A stretch of 64,000 bases of DNA from JAPUME01 sp027294185 (GTDB lineage: Bacteria > Acidobacteriota > Terriglobia > UBA7540 > JAPUME01). Both the position numbers and the translations under genes were made by a program. The notes beneath the pieces are model-generated. The model saw nothing but the letters and a program-made list of their open reading frames with translations, did no database searches and had not been told where the DNA came from. The stretch is from positions 992,001 through 1,056,000 of the forward strand of contig CAUVWZ020000002.1 of the NCBI GenBank assembly GCA_963555835.3. Reading direction: 5' to 3'. Shown one piece after another: positions 16,615 through 25,882 of the stretch. How positions within the stretch are numbered: the stretch's first letter is position 1; each line of letters begins with the position of its first letter.

Positions 16615-18660
16615 ATGAAAATATCCCTCAAGTGGCTTAAAGAATTCGTCGACGTTTCCGCCCCGCCGCAGAAGCTGGCGCAGGAGTTGAGGGGAATCGG
16701 TCTCAATGTGGAATCCATTGAGTCGAGCGGCGACGGCACCCTCCTTGACATTGAAATCACCACCAACCGCCCCGACTGCTTGAACCACTACGGCGTGGCG
16801 CGGGAGCTTGCCGCCGCCCGGCGCACTCGTCTGAAACCGCTCAAGATTAAGCTGAAAGAGGCTAGCAGCCCCGCCCGCAACGCGGCTTCCATCAAGATTG
16901 CCGATCCTAAACTCTGCCACCGGTACTGCGCACGAGTGATCCGAAATGTTCGCATCGGACCCTCGCCCAGATGGCTGGCAAAGCGTCTGGAAGCGGTCGG
17001 GGTTCGGACCATCAACAATGTCACCGATGTGACGAACTACGTGCTGATGGAACTGGGCCATCCCCTTCATGCCTTCGACCTCGACCGTCTGAGGGAGAAG
17101 AAAATCATCGTGCGGCGGGCGCGGAACGGCGAATCCCTGCGCACACTCGACGAAGAGGAGAGGAAACTTACCAAAGACGCTCTGGTCATCGCCGACGCCG
17201 AAAGGCCGGTGGCCCTGGCCGGCATCATGGGGGGCGAGGAGACGGGAATATCCAGCGGCACGCAATCGGTGCTGCTCGAAAGCGCCTGGTTCGACCCGGT
17301 CTCCATACGGTTCACCGCCAAGCGGCAAGGGTTGCGCTCCGAGGCCTCATATCGCTTCGAGCGCGGCGCGGATATCGAGATGGCTCCCCGGGCTATCGAC
17401 CGCGCGGCGGAACTGATCGCAGAACTTTCCGGCGGCGAAATTCTCAAGGGAATCCTCGACGTCTATCCCACCCGGCGACGTCCGCCGCGAATCTCTCTTA
17501 CGGAGAAGGATATCGGTCGGTTGCTCGGCATCCAGCCGGCAAGAAAAGAGATTGAAAGGATTCTTTGCGGACTCGAGTTCCAACTGGTAGCCCGATCTGC
17601 GGGAAGCTGGCATGTCACCCCGCCCAGCTTCCGGCCCGACATCCATGGGACGGCGGATTTGGTCGAAGAAGTGGCAAGACACGTTGGGTATGACAACCTG
17701 CCCTCGCGGCTGCGTCCCGCTCCGCCGCGCCCGGAGCGAGATACCGCCCGCGAATTCGACCTGCGGCTCTACGAAAGGCTGACGGGGCTGGGGTACGCTG
17801 AGATCATCGCCTACCCGATGGTTGACCCGGAGGAGAACGCCCGCTTCACGGACCGTCCGCCGGTCCCGCTGGAGAATCCGCTCAGCCAGGAGGCATCGGT
17901 GATGCGCTCCTCCGCCCTGCCCGGAATGCTTCGCGCCTTGAAATGGAACCTGGACCGCGACCGCAAGTTTCTTCAGTTGTTCGAGAAAGGCAAGACCTAC
18001 ACGGCACGGCCCAACCGCAAGGGATTACCCGATGAGCGCTGGGTCCTGACCCTGGGATTGACCGGAGAAAGACTGTCGCAATCGGTGCACGAGAAACCCC
18101 GTAAGGCCGATGTCTTTGATCTGAAAGGGGACATCGAGTCCCTGTTGGGAATCTACGGCATCGGGTCCCTCGATTGGCAGCCCGGTGCGCCCACGCACTA
18201 CAATCCGGAACTTTCGGCCCGGCTGCTCACACGGGGCAAAAACCTGGGCGTCTGCGGGCAGTTGAACTCGACCCTGGAAAACCAATACAAGCTGCGCCAG
18301 CCGGTGTTCGTCGCCGAGATCGACCTGGAGCGTCTCATCGCCCTTGGTCTTACTACGCCGCGTTTCAGCAGGTTTTCACGCTTCCCTTCGGTACCGCGGG
18401 ATTTCTCTCTGATCGTTCCTGATGGGACGCGCTATGGGGAAATCGCTCAGGCAATCGAGCAGACTGGAATCGGTGATATCCGCTCGATTCAGCCCTTGGA
18501 CCAATTCCCCGCCAGTGAAGGGGTGAAAAGCTACAGCCTTCTGGTGCGGGTGACTTTTCAAAACCGGGACCGCACGCTGACGAGCGAAGAGGTGGCCCAA
18601 TCCAGCCGGAAGATTCTGGACGCGCTGGAGGCGATCTCAGTCCGAATTCGCAGCGCCTAG
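16615..18660 (+). CDS. pheT: Phenylalanine-tRNA ligase beta subunit, short form
   Basis: The 681-residue subunit contains the B1 start MKISLKWLKEFVD, the B3/B4 editing core (ITTNRPDCLNHYGVARE, NNVTDVTNYVLMELGHPLHAFD), B5 DNA-binding-like region and the C-terminal ferredoxin-fold anticodon domain (FPSVPRDFSLIV to the end). The segment between residues 35 and 50 goes straight from GLNVESIE to LLDIEITTNRPDC, so the OB-fold tRNA-binding domain of about 110 residues found in the longer E. coli type is missing. Short PheT forms of this kind are known in some phyla. Confidence 0.95.
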   Translation: MKISLKWLKEFVDVSAPPQKLAQELRGIGLNVESIESSGDGTLLDIEITTNRPDCLNHYGVARELAAARRTRLKPLKIKLKEASSPARNAASIKIADPKLCHRYCARVIRNVRIGPSPRWLAKRLEAVGVRTINNVTDVTNYVLMELGHPLHAFDLDRLREKKIIVRRARNGESLRTLDEEERKLTKDALVIADAERPVALAGIMGGEETGISSGTQSVLLESAWFDPVSIRFTAKRQGLRSEASYRFERGADIEMAPRAIDRAAELIAELSGGEILKGILDVYPTRRRPPRISLTEKDIGRLLGIQPARKEIERILCGLEFQLVARSAGSWHVTPPSFRPDIHGTADLVEEVARHVGYDNLPSRLRPAPPRPERDTAREFDLRLYERLTGLGYAEIIAYPMVDPEENARFTDRPPVPLENPLSQEASVMRSSALPGMLRALKWNLDRDRKFLQLFEKGKTYTARPNRKGLPDERWVLTLGLTGERLSQSVHEKPRKADVFDLKGDIESLLGIYGIGSLDWQPGAPTHYNPELSARLLTRGKNLGVCGQLNSTLENQYKLRQPVFVAEIDLERLIALGLTTPRFSRFSRFPSVPRDFSLIVPDGTRYGEIAQAIEQTGIGDIRSIQPLDQFPASEGVKSYSLLVRVTFQNRDRTLTSEEVAQSSRKILDALEAISVRIRSA

Positions 18661-18686
18661 TTGGCTAGTTGGCTAACTGGCTAGCC
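18661..18686. repeat. Short tandem repeat after pheT
   Basis: Four copies of an 8-9-bp word of the form TTGGCTAG/CTGGCTAG follow the pheT stop codon directly. Confidence 0.6.
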
Positions 18687-18716
18687 GGGAGCGGGGCGCA
18701 GGCGCACTGTATTACC

Positions 18717-18980
18717 ATGACGAGCGAAGCGAGCGACGATCTTCAAAAACTGGAAGAGAAACTCTACCGCGCCCTGGATTTGTTCAAGCAGAACCAGCAG
18801 ACCCGCAAGCGTCTGGAAAGGGAGCTGGTCCGGACCAAGCAGGAACTGTTCCAGCAAACCCAACACACTCAGAAGACTCAGCAGGAATTGAAGCTTCTGC
18901 GTCGCCAGCGTGATGAGGTCCGAACGCGGGTAGAAAGCCTCCTGAAACGAGTGTCTCACCTTACAAGAAGCGCCCGTTAA
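18717..18980 (+). CDS. Short coiled-coil protein next to zapA (ZapB-like)
   Basis: The 87-residue product is almost wholly one charged helix: LEEKLYRALDLFKQNQQTRK, then Gln-rich QTQHTQKTQQELKLLRRQRD and VRTRVESLLKRV. It has clear heptad spacing and no membrane segment. The position between pheT and zapA, and the coiled-coil nature, suggest a division-linked partner of the ZapB or coiled-coil kind; this is inference. ATG 18717 is chosen because the upstream frame runs into the tandem repeat. Confidence 0.7.
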   Translation: MTSEASDDLQKLEEKLYRALDLFKQNQQTRKRLERELVRTKQELFQQTQHTQKTQQELKLLRRQRDEVRTRVESLLKRVSHLTRSAR

Positions 18981-19144
18981 GCGTACTCCACTTCCTTCTT
19001 CTCTCGATACCGATCATCCACTCGTCGCGCCGCACCTCATCCGCCGATTTGTTGACAAAGGGGAAATAATCCCCATAATGGAATTCGTGACCAGCGGTGT
19101 GGAATCCGCCTGAATCGAAGCAAGAAAAGGGAGTTGAAGCGGGA

Positions 19145-19444
19145 ATGGCAAAAAGTCAACAGGGAATTCAGGTGAAGATCTACGATCAGAACTACACCAT
19201 GCGGGGGAACCTCGACCCGGACTATATCCAGGGGTTGGCCAGTTTTGTGGACGCCAAGATGCGTTCCGTAGCCGACCGCAGCCAGGTGGTCGACTCCCTG
19301 CAGGTAGCGGTTTTGGCCTCCCTCAACATGGCCGACGAACTCCAACAGTTGCAGGCACGCTTCGAGAATCAGACACGGCGAATTCAAAAGAAGGCGAATG
19401 AGTACAATCGCGCTCTTGACCAGGTCCTGAAAGCCGCCGTGTGA
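19145..19444 (+). CDS. zapA: Cell division protein ZapA
   Basis: ZapA bundles FtsZ filaments at the division site. The 99-residue product begins QGIQVKIYDQNYTMRGNLDP, continues YIQGLASFVDAKMRSVADRS and SLQVAVLASLNMADELQQL and ends in a coiled coil, the full ZapA pattern. ATG 19145 follows GGGAGTTGAAGCGGGA. It lies 57 bp before ymdB; no 6S RNA gene fits into that gap. Confidence 0.9.
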   Translation: MAKSQQGIQVKIYDQNYTMRGNLDPDYIQGLASFVDAKMRSVADRSQVVDSLQVAVLASLNMADELQQLQARFENQTRRIQKKANEYNRALDQVLKAAV

Positions 19445-19501
19445 GAGGATCGATTCCGGCTCCGGCTCCTCTGCAGGCATCGAATCCGTAAATCTTAAGT
19501 T

Positions 19502-20293
19502 ATGAACATTCTGTTTATCGGAGACATCTACGGCCGCCCGGGCCGCACGATCGTCAAAAAAAAGCTCCCCGAGCTTGTCGAAAAGCACCAGGTCGACCTG
19601 GTGCTTGCGAACGGCGAAAACGCCGCCGGAGGATTCGGCATCACGCCCTCGCTGGTGGAGGAGCTGCTCGAGCTGGGCATCGCCGCCCTGAGCTCCGGCA
19701 ACCACATCTGGGACCGGAAAGAGATACTCCCTTTCCTGAGGGATCACAATGCCTCCGCGCGACTGATTCGCCCCGCCAACTACCCGCCCGGAACACCGGG
19801 GAAGGGTCTGTTTCTGGGAGAAACCGACGGGGGGGTTCGATATGCGCTGACGAACCTGCAGGGGCGGGTCTTCATGGCCAACACGGACTGCCCTTTTCGC
19901 ACAGCGGACGCGCTGCTTGAGACCATCCCCTCGGAGACGAAGATCATCATCACGGATTTTCATGCTGAGGCCACCAGCGAAAAACTGGCCCTGGGATGGT
20001 ATCTCGACGGGCGGGTCACGGCTGTCCTCGGCACCCACACCCACATTCCCACCGCCGACGAGAGAGTCCTGCCCAAGGGAACCGCCTATATCACCGACCT
20101 CGGAATGACCGGCCCCTACGATTCCGTCATTGGAGTCGAGAAGCAAGCCATCATCAAACGATTTCTGAATCAGATTCCCGCCCGCTACGAGCCGGCGGAA
20201 GGCGACGTGCGATTTTGCGGCGTGTTAATGGAGATAGACCCCGCGACAGGAAGAGCCCTCTCGATTCGCCGTATTGAAGAGCGCAAAGCTTAG
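19502..20293 (+). CDS. ymdB: YmdB-family metallophosphoesterase (TIGR00282 type)
   Basis: The 263-residue cytosolic phosphodiesterase starts NILFIGDIYGRPGR (metal ligands Asp), and has ANGENAAGGFGITP, SGNHIWDRKEI, TDFHAEATSEK and GTHTHIPTADE, the conserved metal-binding series of the YmdB family, which hydrolyses 2',3'-cyclic nucleotides and affects development in Bacillus. The ATG lies 57 bp after zapA, probably in one transcript. The C-terminus ends in VLMEIDPATGRA as usual. Confidence 0.92.
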   Translation: MNILFIGDIYGRPGRTIVKKKLPELVEKHQVDLVLANGENAAGGFGITPSLVEELLELGIAALSSGNHIWDRKEILPFLRDHNASARLIRPANYPPGTPGKGLFLGETDGGVRYALTNLQGRVFMANTDCPFRTADALLETIPSETKIIITDFHAEATSEKLALGWYLDGRVTAVLGTHTHIPTADERVLPKGTAYITDLGMTGPYDSVIGVEKQAIIKRFLNQIPARYEPAEGDVRFCGVLMEIDPATGRALSIRRIEERKA

Positions 20294-20554
20294 CCGGTAT
20301 CCAGATTATATGCACCGGATTCCGTGCACATGAAAGCTCCGCTTTCACCAGCGATTTTCATCTTTCAGATAAACGGCAAGGGGATTTACCCATCGCCAGA
20401 TAGTGTCCTAAATCTGTGTTGCTGGCTGGTCGTGCCTCGCAATGCAGGCAGAGATAGCGACGCATATATGGAGCCTTAGCAAGCTTGTAAGTTATTGAAA
20501 ACATGATATAAATAATTTCCTTGAGATAGGGCTCTAAGTGTTACAATTCGGGCA
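20294..20554. other. Non-coding, AT-rich stretch
   Basis: No gene or clear signal is visible. The stretch from about 20470 is clearly more AT-rich than its surroundings and leads into the structured region before the NYN gene. Confidence 0.5.
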
Positions 20555-20636
20555 GGTGGGAAACCCCACCAAAGTCTATCCGATACGCTCGTAGGCGAGC
20601 ATTATACAAGGCCCCTTGGGGAAAACCTGGGGGGCC
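20555..20636 (+). promoter_or_regulatory. Three consecutive hairpins before the NYN-domain gene
   Basis: Within 82 nt are GGTGGG/CCCACC (20555-20570), GCTCG/CGAGC (20587-20600) and GGCCCC/GGGGCC (20610-20636). The last is followed by TTAAAATA and overlaps the first in-frame codon of the gene. This may be a structured 5' UTR or a terminator; no known riboswitch motif is recognised. Confidence 0.45.
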
Positions 20637-21239
20637 TTAAAATATTATGTCAAAGAAATTGCGGTAATCCTTGACGGGGGGCACCTACGTTCTTATGTCA
20701 AGAAGGCGCGTTTGGAATTCAATCCGGATTATATTGAGAAAATTGGATTGGCCCATGCCGAGCAAGGGGAGGTAATCCTGAGGATTATGTACTACGACTG
20801 CGCTCCTTATCAGGGAACCGCAACCATGCCGGTTTCCGGCCAGAAAAAGACTTTTCAAGGCTCAGATGCTTGGCTCCACGAACTGGCTCGAAAGAACCTA
20901 TTCGCAGTTCGACGGGGGATTCTACAGTTTCGTGGTTTCGTTTTGACTATTATCCCATACGCCGCAACCGGACTGCTAACAGATGCCGACTTTACCCCCA
21001 AATTTGAGCAAAAAGGCGTAGACATGAGAATTGGCCTTGATATGGCTATCATTTCTGGCAATCGTTCCGTCGATCTAATTGCCTTGTCCTCGAACGATAC
21101 CGACTGTATACCCGCAATGAAACACGCCAGACGCTCCGGTATTCAAATTGCGCTTGTTTCCGTACCTGGCTACAAGCCAGCACCAGAGCTTCTTGCACAT
21201 TGTGATTTTCATCGCCCCATTGAATGGCCCGACCGATAG
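20616..21239 (+). CDS. NYN (LabA/PIN-like) domain protein, probable N-terminal frameshift
   Basis: The frame holds VILDGGHLRSYV, KKARLEFNPDYIEKIG, RIMYYDCAPY, QKGVDMRIGLDMAIIS, DLIALSSNDTDCIPAMKHAR and GIQIALVSVP, the acidic residues and order of NYN/LabA-type PIN-like nucleases. The open frame starts only at TTG 20616 inside a hairpin. A better start, ATG 20647, reads MSKKLR and then a stop, one base out of frame with VILDGG; a single extra G near 20662 would join them. So either a sequencing or real frameshift is present. AT-rich composition suggests transfer. Function as an RNase is inferred. Confidence 0.7.
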   Translation: MGKTWGALKYYVKEIAVILDGGHLRSYVKKARLEFNPDYIEKIGLAHAEQGEVILRIMYYDCAPYQGTATMPVSGQKKTFQGSDAWLHELARKNLFAVRRGILQFRGFVLTIIPYAATGLLTDADFTPKFEQKGVDMRIGLDMAIISGNRSVDLIALSSNDTDCIPAMKHARRSGIQIALVSVPGYKPAPELLAHCDFHRPIEWPDR

Positions 21240-21359
21240 GCAACAACCGGCAACACAAACTTGGGAGACACTCCCTCCCGCAGCCCTTTACGGATTTTAG
21301 CCGGTTCGGTTATACTGGTTGTTCAAATCAGGATCGTTCCGTTTTCTGGAGTAACGCCT

Positions 21360-21551
21360 GTGGCAGCATCCTGTGACATCTGTGGCAAGGGACCCCGCTT
21401 CGGCAACAACGTGAGCCATGCTCACAACATTACACGCCGCCGCTGGAATCCGAACCTGCGCTCGGTTCGCGCCGTTGTGAACGGAGCCCGAAAAAGAATT
21501 CGCGTATGTACCTCCTGCCTGCGCTCAGGCAAAGTGATCAAACCCGCCTAA
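21360..21551 (+). CDS. rpmB: 50S ribosomal protein L28
   Basis: The 63-residue product AASCDICGKGPRFGNNVSHA, with NPNLRSVRAVVNGARKRIRV and the second cysteine pair CTSCLRSGKV, is a zinc-containing (C+) L28. The start is the GTG at 21360, with GGAG 9 nt upstream; the longer open frame to 21261 does not resemble L28. Confidence 0.94.
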   Translation: MAASCDICGKGPRFGNNVSHAHNITRRRWNPNLRSVRAVVNGARKRIRVCTSCLRSGKVIKPA

Positions 21552-21617
21552 TCGCTTCACCCAAACCCTAATGGACTGGGGTGAAAGCCTCGACCCGGCC
21601 CCCTGGGGTGATGAGGT

Positions 21618-21938
21618 ATGAAGCAGAATCGACACAATCGAATCGTTCATAATCGGATGCGGCGCAGTCCCGGATATCGGCGCGCTTTTTTGAGGAATGT
21701 AAGGCAAATCAACCTGGCAATGCTGGTTCGTGAAATGCGTGAAGCTGCGAACCTCTCGCAAAAGCAGCTTGCCGAACGTGCGGGAACTACACAATCGGCC
21801 ATCGCTCGCCTGGAAGACGCCGAATATATGGGGCACTCCCTCAAGACCCTGGAGACAATCGCAATTGCCTGTGGTGTCAGCCTACGGATTCACGCGAGAA
21901 AAAAGCCTGATCTTGACCGAGAACTTGTGCTGGTTTAA
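21618..21938 (+). CDS. XRE-family HTH regulator (HigA-like antitoxin type)
   Basis: The 106-residue protein has a basic N-terminus and a complete XRE helix-turn-helix: LVREMREAANLSQKQLAERA, then GTTQSAIARLEDAEYMGHSL and KTLETIAIACGV. This layout is typical of antitoxins of HigBA-type pairs. No toxin gene of the RelE/HigB type lies on either side (66 bp after rpmB, then rel on the opposite strand), so it is an orphan or a stand-alone regulator. ATG 21618 follows TGATGAGGT. Confidence 0.8.
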   Translation: MKQNRHNRIVHNRMRRSPGYRRAFLRNVRQINLAMLVREMREAANLSQKQLAERAGTTQSAIARLEDAEYMGHSLKTLETIAIACGVSLRIHARKKPDLDRELVLV

Positions 21939-22030
21939 CTCGCCCTTCCGGGCATGCGCCACCGATTTAGGGAAACTTGCGGGGTAGGAATTTCTCTGAG
22001 GAGGTAAAGAGGCAGGATACACCGCCCGCT

Positions 22031-24175
22031 TTAGGCCCGCATCACTCGCTCCACGTCGAACACGCCGTCCACCCTGCGGAGCAAGGCGATAACCTTATCG
22101 AGTTGCGCGCGGTCCATGATGTCGAGCGTGACATCGATGACGGCGTCATGGTCACCCGTGCGGGCCTCGATATTCTGTATGTTCGACTGGATGCCGGAGA
22201 TGGCTGAGGTCACCTCAGCCAGCAGCCCCTGGCGGTCCTCGGTATAGAGGGTGAGCTTGACCGTGTAGGGATCGTCTGCCTTTCCGACCCATTCCACGTC
22301 GATACGCCGGTCGATCTCATAGACCAGGTTCTCTACATTGGGGCAATCCCTGGAGTGGACCGCGATCCCTTTGCCTCGCGTGATGTAGCCGATGATCTCT
22401 TCCCCGCGAATGGGCCCGCAGCACTTGGCCCGGTAAACCATCAGGTCGCCGTGGCCGTGGACCTGAATGACCGGGCCGATGCCGGCCGCAGGCGGCTTCT
22501 TGCCGCGCGCCGCTCCGCGCTCGGGTTCCACGCCCAGCGGAACCTCAGGCGCCAGCTTTCCAAACACCTGTCGAGCCCCGAATCTTCCGTAACCGATGCC
22601 GGCGTAAAGGTCCTCACCTGAGGTGCACCCATAGTCCCGGGAAGCGTCGGCAAACTCCTGGTCGGTAATCTTTTTCAGCGAGAAATCGTACTTTCGGGCC
22701 TCCCCTTCGAGCAGCTTCTTGCCGATCTCGACGGCGCGCTCGTGCTCGGTCACGCTGATCCAGTGCTTGATCTTGTTGCGGGCGCGGGAGGTCTTCACCA
22801 GCGTCAGCCAGTCGCGGCTCGGCGTGTGGCCCGTACGGGTGAGAATCTCGACGATATCCCCGTTTCGAAGCTTGGATTTCAGCGGCACAAGCCGCCCGTT
22901 CACTTTGGCCCCGGTGCAGGAGTGGCCCACCTCGGTGTGAATCGTATAGGCAAAATCAATGGGAGTCGCTTCCCGGGGAAGGATGATCACCTTCCCTTTG
23001 GGCGTGAAGGCATAGACCTCTTCGGGATAGAGGTCCACCTTCAAGGTGGAGAGAAACTCGCCCGGGTCGCGCATGTCGCGCTGCCATTCCACCAGATGGC
23101 GCAGCCAGGCGAACCTTGCGGCTTCCTGTTCGGCCACGGACTCCCCGTCCTTATACTTCCAGTGAGCTGCGATGCCCTCCTCGGCCAGAAGGTGCATCTC
23201 CTCGGTGCGAATCTGCACCTCGAAGGGTTGACCGTTCGGCCCGATCACCGAAGTGTGCAGGGATTGGTACATATTGGGCCGGGGAATGGCGATGAAATCC
23301 TTGATGCGGCCCGGGACCGGTCTCCAGGTATTGTGGATGACTCCCAGGGCGGCATAGCAGTTTTTCACCTTGTCGGTGATGATGCGGACCGCGAGCAGGT
23401 CATACACCTGATCGAGGGGAATCCGCTGGCGCTTCAGCTTCTGGTGGAGGCTGTAGACACGCTTGATGCGTCCTTCGACCCGCACCGGGATCTCGCTCTC
23501 CTTCATCCTTTTTTTCACCAGGGACTGCACCTGGGAGAGGAATCCCTGTCTCGCCTTGCGTCGATTCGCCACGTCTTTCTGCAACTGCTCGAAAGCTTCC
23601 GATTCGAGATAACGAAATGCCAAATCCTCCAGTTCCCCGCGCACTTTGCCCATTCCCAGGCGGTGGGCGATGGGGGCATAAATCTCCATCGTTTCGCGCG
23701 CCGTGCGCTCCCGTCTTTCCGGAGAGAGGAACTCCAGGGTGCGCATGTTGTGAAGCCGGTCCGCCAGTTTCACCAGGATGACCCGGATGTCGTCCACCAT
23801 GGCCAGCACCATCTTGCGGTAGTTTTCCGCCTGGTGCTCCTCGCGGCTGTGGAACTGGATGCGGCCGATTTTGGTGACGCCCTCCACAATCCGGGCTACC
23901 TCGCCCCCGAACTCCTGCGTGATTCTTTCGGCGGTCGTGGGGGTGTCTTCCACCACGTCGTGCAGCATTCCCGCCACGATGCAGGTGACATCCAACTTCA
24001 TCTCGGCCAGAATGCGGGCCACGGCCAGGGGATGAGAGTGGAAGGGTTCACCCGAGAGGCGCCGCTGCGTCCCGTGCTCGGCGACGGAGAATTCGTAGGC
24101 CTTGCGAAGGACTTCGTGATCCTCCCCGGGCCGGGTGGAGGCGACGATTTTTTCGATCTGTGCCAAGCTTGTCAT
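22031..24175 (-). CDS. spoT: Bifunctional (p)ppGpp synthetase/hydrolase, Rel/SpoT type
   Basis: The 714-residue stringent-response enzyme makes and degrades (p)ppGpp. The N-terminal HD hydrolase has HSHPLAVARIL and the HDVVED motif (about 71-76). The synthetase domain has YDLLAVRIITD and PGRIKDFIAIPRPNMYQSLHT; RIKD is the RxKD motif of bifunctional Rel/SpoT rather than ExDD of RelA. A TGS domain (VYAFTPKGKVIILP, about 400) and a C-terminal ACT domain (VKLTLYTEDRQGLLAEVTSA) complete it. It lies 241 bp downstream of frr on the same strand; that gap holds no gene. Confidence 0.95.
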   Translation of the reverse strand: MTSLAQIEKIVASTRPGEDHEVLRKAYEFSVAEHGTQRRLSGEPFHSHPLAVARILAEMKLDVTCIVAGMLHDVVEDTPTTAERITQEFGGEVARIVEGVTKIGRIQFHSREEHQAENYRKMVLAMVDDIRVILVKLADRLHNMRTLEFLSPERRERTARETMEIYAPIAHRLGMGKVRGELEDLAFRYLESEAFEQLQKDVANRRKARQGFLSQVQSLVKKRMKESEIPVRVEGRIKRVYSLHQKLKRQRIPLDQVYDLLAVRIITDKVKNCYAALGVIHNTWRPVPGRIKDFIAIPRPNMYQSLHTSVIGPNGQPFEVQIRTEEMHLLAEEGIAAHWKYKDGESVAEQEAARFAWLRHLVEWQRDMRDPGEFLSTLKVDLYPEEVYAFTPKGKVIILPREATPIDFAYTIHTEVGHSCTGAKVNGRLVPLKSKLRNGDIVEILTRTGHTPSRDWLTLVKTSRARNKIKHWISVTEHERAVEIGKKLLEGEARKYDFSLKKITDQEFADASRDYGCTSGEDLYAGIGYGRFGARQVFGKLAPEVPLGVEPERGAARGKKPPAAGIGPVIQVHGHGDLMVYRAKCCGPIRGEEIIGYITRGKGIAVHSRDCPNVENLVYEIDRRIDVEWVGKADDPYTVKLTLYTEDRQGLLAEVTSAISGIQSNIQNIEARTGDHDAVIDVTLDIMDRAQLDKVIALLRRVDGVFDVERVMRA

Positions 24176-24416
24176 ACGCCTAAGGTCGATTCTAGGGAAT
24201 GGCCCCCTTCAATTCAAGCAATGCAAACGGGGATGGTCACCCGTACTGCTCGCAAATCATTCTCACCTAAGGACTTGTCCGGTACACAGATTTGAGAGAT
24301 TTATACGCTCAAAGCGGAAAAAAGGGTTACCCGTCCGGGGGGATGGCTCTTTCGGGAGAAATCCAGGGGAACATAAACCGGCCAGGCAGAATGCCAGGGG
24401 GACGCAAAGGGAACGA

Positions 24417-24980
24417 CTAGAGTTCCATAATCTCTTTTTCCTTGGCCTTCGACGCCTGATCCAGCTTTTCGATCTCGCGGTCGGTGAGCTTTTGAACTTC
24501 GTCGTGGGCGCGCTTATCGTCGTCTTCTGAAATTTTCTTATCCTTCATTAGCTTTTTGGTGGCGTCGTTGGCGTCGCGGCGGACGTTTCGAATCGACATG
24601 CGATGAGTTTCGAGCACCTTGTGAAGTTGTTTGACCAACTCCTTACGCCTCTCTTCGGTCAAGGGGGGGATGGGAACACGAAGAATCTTGCCGTCATTCG
24701 CCGGATTGAGCCCCAGGTCGGATGAGAGGATTGCCTTCTCCAGAACCGGAAGAAGGGTCGGGTCCCAGGGTTGGACGGTAATCATTTGAGGCTCGGGGAC
24801 TCCCAGGGTTGCCACCTGGTTTACCGGCGTCGGAGTCCCGTAATAGTCCACACGGATCGAATCCAAAACCGATACCGAAGCCCTGCCGGTGCGGATGGAG
24901 GCGACTTCCCGCTGAAAGTCCCCCACGGCTTTCTCCATTCGAACTCGGGCCTGGTCTATGACAGGTTTCGTCATCTTCAC
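24417..24980 (-). CDS. frr: Ribosome recycling factor
   Basis: RRF splits the post-termination ribosome together with EF-G. The 187-residue product has the family pattern RMEKAVGDFQREVASIRTGRAS near the N-terminus, YYGTPTPVNQVATLGVPEPQ, then PIPPLTEERRKELVKQLHKV and IRNVRRDANDATKKLMKDK in the three-helix bundle. It follows pyrH after 19 bp in the rpsB-tsf-pyrH-frr operon order found across bacteria. Confidence 0.96.
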   Translation of the reverse strand: MKMTKPVIDQARVRMEKAVGDFQREVASIRTGRASVSVLDSIRVDYYGTPTPVNQVATLGVPEPQMITVQPWDPTLLPVLEKAILSSDLGLNPANDGKILRVPIPPLTEERRKELVKQLHKVLETHRMSIRNVRRDANDATKKLMKDKKISEDDDKRAHDEVQKLTDREIEKLDQASKAKEKEIMEL

Positions 24981-24999
24981 CTCCCCTCGGTCCTGAATC

Positions 25000-25716
25000 T
25001 CAGGGCGTTACCAGCGATCCCACTTTTTCACCGGATATGACACGCTTAATATTACCCGAAACATTGAGATTGAAAACAATGATCGGCAGACGGTTGTCCA
25101 TACAGAGAGAGACAGCCGTCGTGTCCATGATGGAGAGGCCCTTGGAGATCAGATCCCGGTAAGTGATCCTGGGGAACATCTTCGCATCCTTCACCCGGAC
25201 CGGGTCGGCATCGTAGATACCGTCCACCTTGGTGGCTTTGAGGATCACCTCTGCATTGATCTCCATCGCCCGCAGGGCGGCGGCGGTATCGGTGGAAAAA
25301 TAGGGATTGCCGGTTCCGGCAGCGAAAATCACCACCCGTTTCTTTTCCATGTGGCGAACCGCCCGGCGGCGAATAAAGGGCTCAGCAATCTGGCGAATCT
25401 CGATGGCCGTCATCAGCCGGGTTTGCACCCCGATCTTTTCCAGCGTGGCCTGCAATGCAAGCGAGTTGATGATCGTCGCCAGCATGCCCATATTGTCCCC
25501 GACCACCCGGTCCAGACCGTGAGCGCTGGCCGAGATGCCGCGAATGAAATTCCCTCCCCCGATCACAATACCCGTTTGAACACCCAGCTCATGGACTGCC
25601 TTGATCTCGTGAGCGATTCGCAGGGCAACCTCGGGGTCCATCCCATGGCCCTGTTCACCTGCCAGGGCTTCTCCGCTCAGTTTTAGAAGGATTCGTCGAT
25701 AGGCTGGATCGCTCAT
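25000..25716 (-). CDS. pyrH: UMP kinase
   Basis: The enzyme phosphorylates UMP to UDP. The 238-residue product starts RRILLKLSGEALAGEQGHGM and has GIVIGGGNFIRG, DNMGMLATIINSLALQ, GNPYFSTDTAAALRA and the uridine-binding VDGIYDADP, all hallmarks of the bacterial amino-acid-kinase-fold UMP kinase. It lies between tsf (166 bp upstream) and frr. Confidence 0.96.
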   Translation of the reverse strand: MSDPAYRRILLKLSGEALAGEQGHGMDPEVALRIAHEIKAVHELGVQTGIVIGGGNFIRGISASAHGLDRVVGDNMGMLATIINSLALQATLEKIGVQTRLMTAIEIRQIAEPFIRRRAVRHMEKKRVVIFAAGTGNPYFSTDTAAALRAMEINAEVILKATKVDGIYDADPVRVKDAKMFPRITYRDLISKGLSIMDTTAVSLCMDNRLPIIVFNLNVSGNIKRVISGEKVGSLVTP

Positions 25717-25882
25717 AAGGAGAGCTCAATCGTGGAAACGTGGGCCGGTCTCTTTTCCGGTGCCGGTCGCGACAACGAAATACGCAGCTTAACAGTTTAG
25801 CAGTCGCCGAGAATGATTTCAGGGTTGTGAGGCGTTCCGTCCCGCCTGCGGCGGTTTCGGTGTCGCCCGAGGACAGAAGCTC

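Noticed and set aside
19445..19501. 6S RNA gene after zapA
   Set aside because: The gap to ymdB is only 57 bp.
22742..24295. Long plus-strand open frame opposite rel/spoT
   Set aside because: It is the shadow of a strongly conserved gene.
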